Of a stretch of DNA of 9,585 nt, positions 6,189-9,585 are shown one piece after another. How positions within the stretch are numbered: position 1 is the first letter of the stretch; each line of letters starts with the position of its first letter. Position numbers and translations under genes: made by a program. The notes beneath the pieces are model-generated. The model searched no databases and had not been told where the DNA came from. It was given only the letters and a program-made list of their open reading frames with translations. This stretch comes from Bradyrhizobiaceae bacterium (lineage in GTDB: Bacteria; Pseudomonadota; Alphaproteobacteria; Rhizobiales; Hyphomicrobiaceae), in the NCBI GenBank assembly GCA_947475855.1, contig CANJPN010000213.1, positions 1 to 9,585 of the forward strand. Reading direction: 5' to 3'.

Positions 6189-6236
6189 TTCGCCACCTGT
6201 CGCACTGACTGGGAAGGTGCAAGGAACAGGGGCGAA
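6189..6236. other. Imperfect hairpin between the two methyltransferase genes
   Basis: Within the 102-bp gap, TTCGCC-A-CCTGT (6189-6200) pairs with ACAGG-GGCGAA (6226-6236). This makes 11 base pairs interrupted only by a bulged A at 6195. Inside the loop GCAC (6202-6205) can pair with GTGC (6217-6220). No T run follows on either strand, so it does not look like an intrinsic terminator. It may be an RNA structure that limits read-through, protects a processed end or modulates translation of the downstream gene, which has no well-spaced ribosome site. Confidence 0.5.
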
Positions 6237-6268
6237 AACTGAATGCCTGTCACAATGACACCCAGGAA

Positions 6269-6925
6269 ATGACCTCCACGACACACGACTGGCCCGTCTT
6301 CATCCGCGAAAACACAAGGCTTCTGGCACCTCCGCTCGTTCCGGAAATCGTTCTGCACTTGGCCGAGGAATCGCTCCCCATCTGGCGCAAGACCGAGGAC
6401 GAGCTGGGCGAAATGAACGTGCCTCCACCGTATTGGGCATTCGCGTGGGCCGGCGGCCAAGCCGTCTCCCGCTATATCCTTGACAACCCTGCGCTCGTCG
6501 CAAACCGGACCGTCCTCGATCTGGGCGCAGGCTCGGGCCTCGCCTCCATTGCCGCGGCAAAGGCCGGTGCGACCGATGTCCTCGCAGCCGACATCGACCT
6601 CGTGTCGCTGACTGCCGCCATGATCAACGCGACGGCCAACGGAGTCACGATCAGAACCACCTCGGATGATCTGCTTGCAGCCGCCCCGCCAGCCTTCGAT
6701 GTCGTCATCGTCGGCGACCTGTTCTACGAGCGCGCGCTGGCCGAACACGTGCTGGCATTCATTGCCGCCGCGCGCGACCGCGCGCCTCTGGTACTCATCG
6801 GCGATCCACAGCGCAGCTATTTTCCGCGCGACCGGTTCGAAAAACTCACAGAATACCGGGTGCCCGTCACGCGGGAGCTGGAGGACAGCGAGATCAAGCT
6901 GACTGCGGTCTGGAAAGCCGCTTGA
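6269..6925 (+). CDS. METTL20/ETFBKMT-like class I SAM protein-lysine methyltransferase, canonical copy
   Basis: A 218-residue methyltransferase and the better match to bacterial ETF-beta lysine methyltransferases. Blocks: FIRENTRLLAPPLVPEIVLHL (11-31), the EDELGEMNVPPPYWAFAW region (43-60), AGGQAVSRYILDNP (61-74), motif I VLDLGAGSGLASI (82-94), AADID (106-110), GDLFYE (149-154) and GDPQRSYFP (178-186). The last is the conserved loop missing in the copy at 5525. Members trimethylate lysines in ETF-beta, and in Agrobacterium also L7/L12, in the cytoplasm. Start ATG 6269 agrees with the family N terminus, but AGGA is only one base upstream, which is poor spacing. A nine-codon frame (6243-6272) ends in ATGA across this start, so coupling is possible. 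The two paralogues match strongly through the SAM core and diverge after it, so duplication followed by specialisation is likely. Confidence 0.9.
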   Translation: MTSTTHDWPVFIRENTRLLAPPLVPEIVLHLAEESLPIWRKTEDELGEMNVPPPYWAFAWAGGQAVSRYILDNPALVANRTVLDLGAGSGLASIAAAKAGATDVLAADIDLVSLTAAMINATANGVTIRTTSDDLLAAAPPAFDVVIVGDLFYERALAEHVLAFIAAARDRAPLVLIGDPQRSYFPRDRFEKLTEYRVPVTRELEDSEIKLTAVWKAA

Positions 6926-6950
6926 CCTCTGCCTGACGCCCGAGTGCAAT
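6922..6950 (+). promoter_or_regulatory. Candidate sigma70-like promoter for the DUF1761 gene
   Basis: TTGACC (6922-6927, five of six consensus positions, overlapping the preceding stop codon) and TGCAAT (6945-6950, four of six) are separated by exactly 17 bases. Transcription would begin near 6957, just upstream of the GGGAGG ribosome site at 6969-6974 and ATG 6983. This would let the DUF1761 gene be transcribed independently of the methyltransferases. It is predicted from motifs alone. Confidence 0.4.
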
Positions 6951-6982
6951 AAGCGCTCGATTAGATTTGGGAGGCAGATGAC

Positions 6983-7399
6983 ATGGCATTTGCAGGCGTG
7001 AATTACGCAGCGATCTTCGCGGCGGCCGTTGCCGGCTTCCTGTTCGGCGGCGTTTACTATGGCGTCCTTTCGAACGCCTGGCTTTCCGCAATCGGCAAGT
7101 CCAAGGAGGAAATCCAGAAGACCGGCATGGCCGTACCGATGGTCGTCACTGGGATCGCCGTGTTGGTGATGGCCTGGGTGCTAGCCGGCATCATCGGCCA
7201 CTTCGGTGCGGGACGGATAACCCTGACGACCGGCCTGATTTCCGGCCTTATGTGCTGGATCGGCTTTGTCGCCACCACCATCGCCACCAACCATGCTTAT
7301 CAAGGCGCCAAGGGCTCCCTAACGATCATCGATTCGGGCTATTGGCTCGGCGTCCTGCTGATCGAAGGCGCCGTCATCGGCTATTGGGGAGTCAGATGA
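6983..7399 (+). CDS. DUF1761 family integral membrane protein
   Basis: A 138-residue protein with four predicted membrane spans at about residues 7-29, 52-73, 80-101 and 119-136. The DUF1761 pattern is visible: GFLFGGVYYGVLSNAWLSAIG near the N terminus (18-38), a conserved Asn-His in the TTIATNHAYQ loop (98-107), and a final IDSGYWLGVLLIEGAVIG (116-133). The family's function is unknown. There is a strong GGGAGG ribosome site 8 bases before ATG 6983; another ATG at 6978 is out of frame. It has its own candidate promoter and a hairpin directly at its stop, so it may be a one-gene transcript set inside a rightward gene row. Confidence 0.88.
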   Translation: MAFAGVNYAAIFAAAVAGFLFGGVYYGVLSNAWLSAIGKSKEEIQKTGMAVPMVVTGIAVLVMAWVLAGIIGHFGAGRITLTTGLISGLMCWIGFVATTIATNHAYQGAKGSLTIIDSGYWLGVLLIEGAVIGYWGVR

Positions 7400-7419
7400 A
7401 GGAGGCGGCGGCCTCCTTT
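7399..7419 (+). terminator. GC-rich hairpin at the DUF1761 stop, probable terminator
   Basis: AAGGAGGC (7399-7406) and GCCTCCTT (7411-7418) form a perfect 8-bp stem with a GGCG loop. It begins at the last base of the stop codon and is followed by a short T run (TTTT ending at 7419, counting the stem). The weak T run makes termination likely but incomplete. It separates the membrane protein from the VOC gene 76 bp downstream. Confidence 0.5.
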
Positions 7420-7475
7420 ACTGATCCTCCGGTAGTTCATTCGCCTGTCGAACTCGTCGGGAAGGAGCAAGTGCC

Positions 7476-7847
7476 ATGATGCAGTTGTCGATCATCTCGG
7501 TCCCCGTTTCAGACCAAGAACGGGCCAAAGCTTTCTACCGTGACGTCCTCGGCTTCCAGGTCGTGCGCGAGGCCGACATGGAAGCCAGCCCTGCGCGCCG
7601 CTGGATCCAGATGAAACCGCCTTCTGGCCTGGCCGGGATATCGTTGGTGACATGGTTCGACGCAATGCCTCCCGGAAGCCTCCAAGGGCTTGTGCTCGAT
7701 ACCAGCGACATCGACCGCGCCCAGGAGAAGTTGAAGGCCAATGGCCTCGACATCACACCAGTGCAGGAAGCCGCATGGGGTCGGTTTGCAACGTTCCGGG
7801 ACCCCGACGGCAATGGCTGGGTACTTGTCACGTCCTACCACCGCTAG
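7476..7847 (+). CDS. VOC-fold (glyoxalase/dioxygenase superfamily) protein
   Basis: A 123-residue vicinal-oxygen-chelate protein with two beta-alpha-beta-beta-beta halves. The first half has SVPVSDQERAKAFYRDVLGF (8-27) and RRWIQMKPP. The second has GSLQGLVLDTSDID, then ATFRDPDGNGWVLVTSYHR at the C terminus. In glyoxalase I the four metal ligands (His/Glu) sit at the starts or ends of these strands; the corresponding places here appear to be non-ligand residues (Ile/Ser, Leu and Val). Metal catalysis is therefore doubtful, and binding or resistance-type roles are possible. GGAAGGAG (7460-7467) precedes the ATGATG start by 8 bases; ATG 7479 is an equally possible start. Such VOC proteins are common as single genes in proteobacteria, and no substrate can be assigned. 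Confidence 0.87.
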   Translation: MMQLSIISVPVSDQERAKAFYRDVLGFQVVREADMEASPARRWIQMKPPSGLAGISLVTWFDAMPPGSLQGLVLDTSDIDRAQEKLKANGLDITPVQEAAWGRFATFRDPDGNGWVLVTSYHR

Positions 7848-8079
7848 ACCTCGGCAATTGCGCCAGATCAATTCCGGGCGCCGTTGACTATCTGAGTACG
7901 ACCAACGACGCGGTTGCTGCCGCCTCGGCGAGGCCACTAAAACGGTAGTCATCAACCGCCAATAGTAGCGCCGGGCAGAATAATCTCTCATTGGCGCAGT
8001 CTGCATGTCGGCGCCGAAAACACGGCACGACGCAAGCGCCGCAACGATGAACAATCGCCTAATACTCGGAGGAGCCCCC
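7848..8079. other. Non-coding spacer upstream of acs
   Basis: These 232 bp hold no credible gene; a minus-strand frame crossing it is a shadow of the VOC gene. Visible elements are a small GCCTC-GGC-GAGGC hairpin (about 7922-7934), a 7-bp inverted repeat CGCCAAT (7957-7963) and ATTGGCG (7990-7996) with 26 bases between, and the strong acs ribosome site GGAGGAG ending 5 bases before ATG 8080. A weak promoter pair TTGCTG (7914-7919) and TAAAAC (7938-7943), spaced 18, is possible. The size of the gap suggests that acs has its own regulated promoter here. Confidence 0.4.

Positions 8080-9585
<1,506 letters not shown>

Overview
The window is GC-rich, densely packed DNA whose gene content best fits an alphaproteobacterium, probably of the order Hyphomicrobiales. 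The indicators are two TctC/Bug-type extracytoplasmic solute receptors, a two-subunit LigAB-type extradiol dioxygenase, two bacterial METTL20-type (ETF-beta lysine) methyltransferases, a THYN1-like EVE protein, a DUF1761 membrane protein and a canonical acetyl-CoA synthetase. The taxon is inferred from gene families, not from any marker RNA gene.

Left part (1-4266), a catabolic module. Two unlike TctC/Bug-type periplasmic receptors are read leftwards (1889-837, then 798 running off the left edge), with no TctA/TctB membrane genes visible. Divergently, across a 156-bp spacer, a rightward unit encodes a small LigA-type subunit (2046-2294), a LigB-type catalytic subunit with all expected iron and catalytic residues (2329-3165), and a type-2 malate/L-lactate dehydrogenase-family oxidoreductase (3211-4266). 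Read together these suggest uptake and ring cleavage of an aromatic acid. The usual partners of 4,5-cleavage (LigC, LigI, LigJ, LigK) are not in view, so the substrate and the oxidoreductase's role are unknown.

Middle (4267-5048), a HigBA/RelE-XRE type II toxin-antitoxin module. It has its own promoter, in which a perfect 8-bp inverted repeat fills the spacer between -35 and -10. The toxin's expected GTG start is followed at once by an in-frame TAG, so the toxin may be disabled while the antitoxin is intact. Just left of the module lies a 15-codon frame resembling the start of the EVE gene on its right. This suggests that the module landed at the EVE start, or that the start was duplicated.

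Right part (5055-9585), more housekeeping-like. It holds an EVE-domain gene overlapping by ATGA with a first METTL20-like methyltransferase, then a large imperfect hairpin and a second, more canonical methyltransferase paralogue. These are followed by a DUF1761 membrane protein with its own candidate promoter and a hairpin at its stop, a VOC-fold protein, a 232-bp spacer, and acs, cut by the right edge at codon 502.

No rRNA, tRNA, CRISPR array, transposase or phage gene is seen. The points most worth a second look are the toxin nonsense codon with the duplicated EVE start, the diverged methyltransferase pair, and the LigAB-dehydrogenase-receptor unit.
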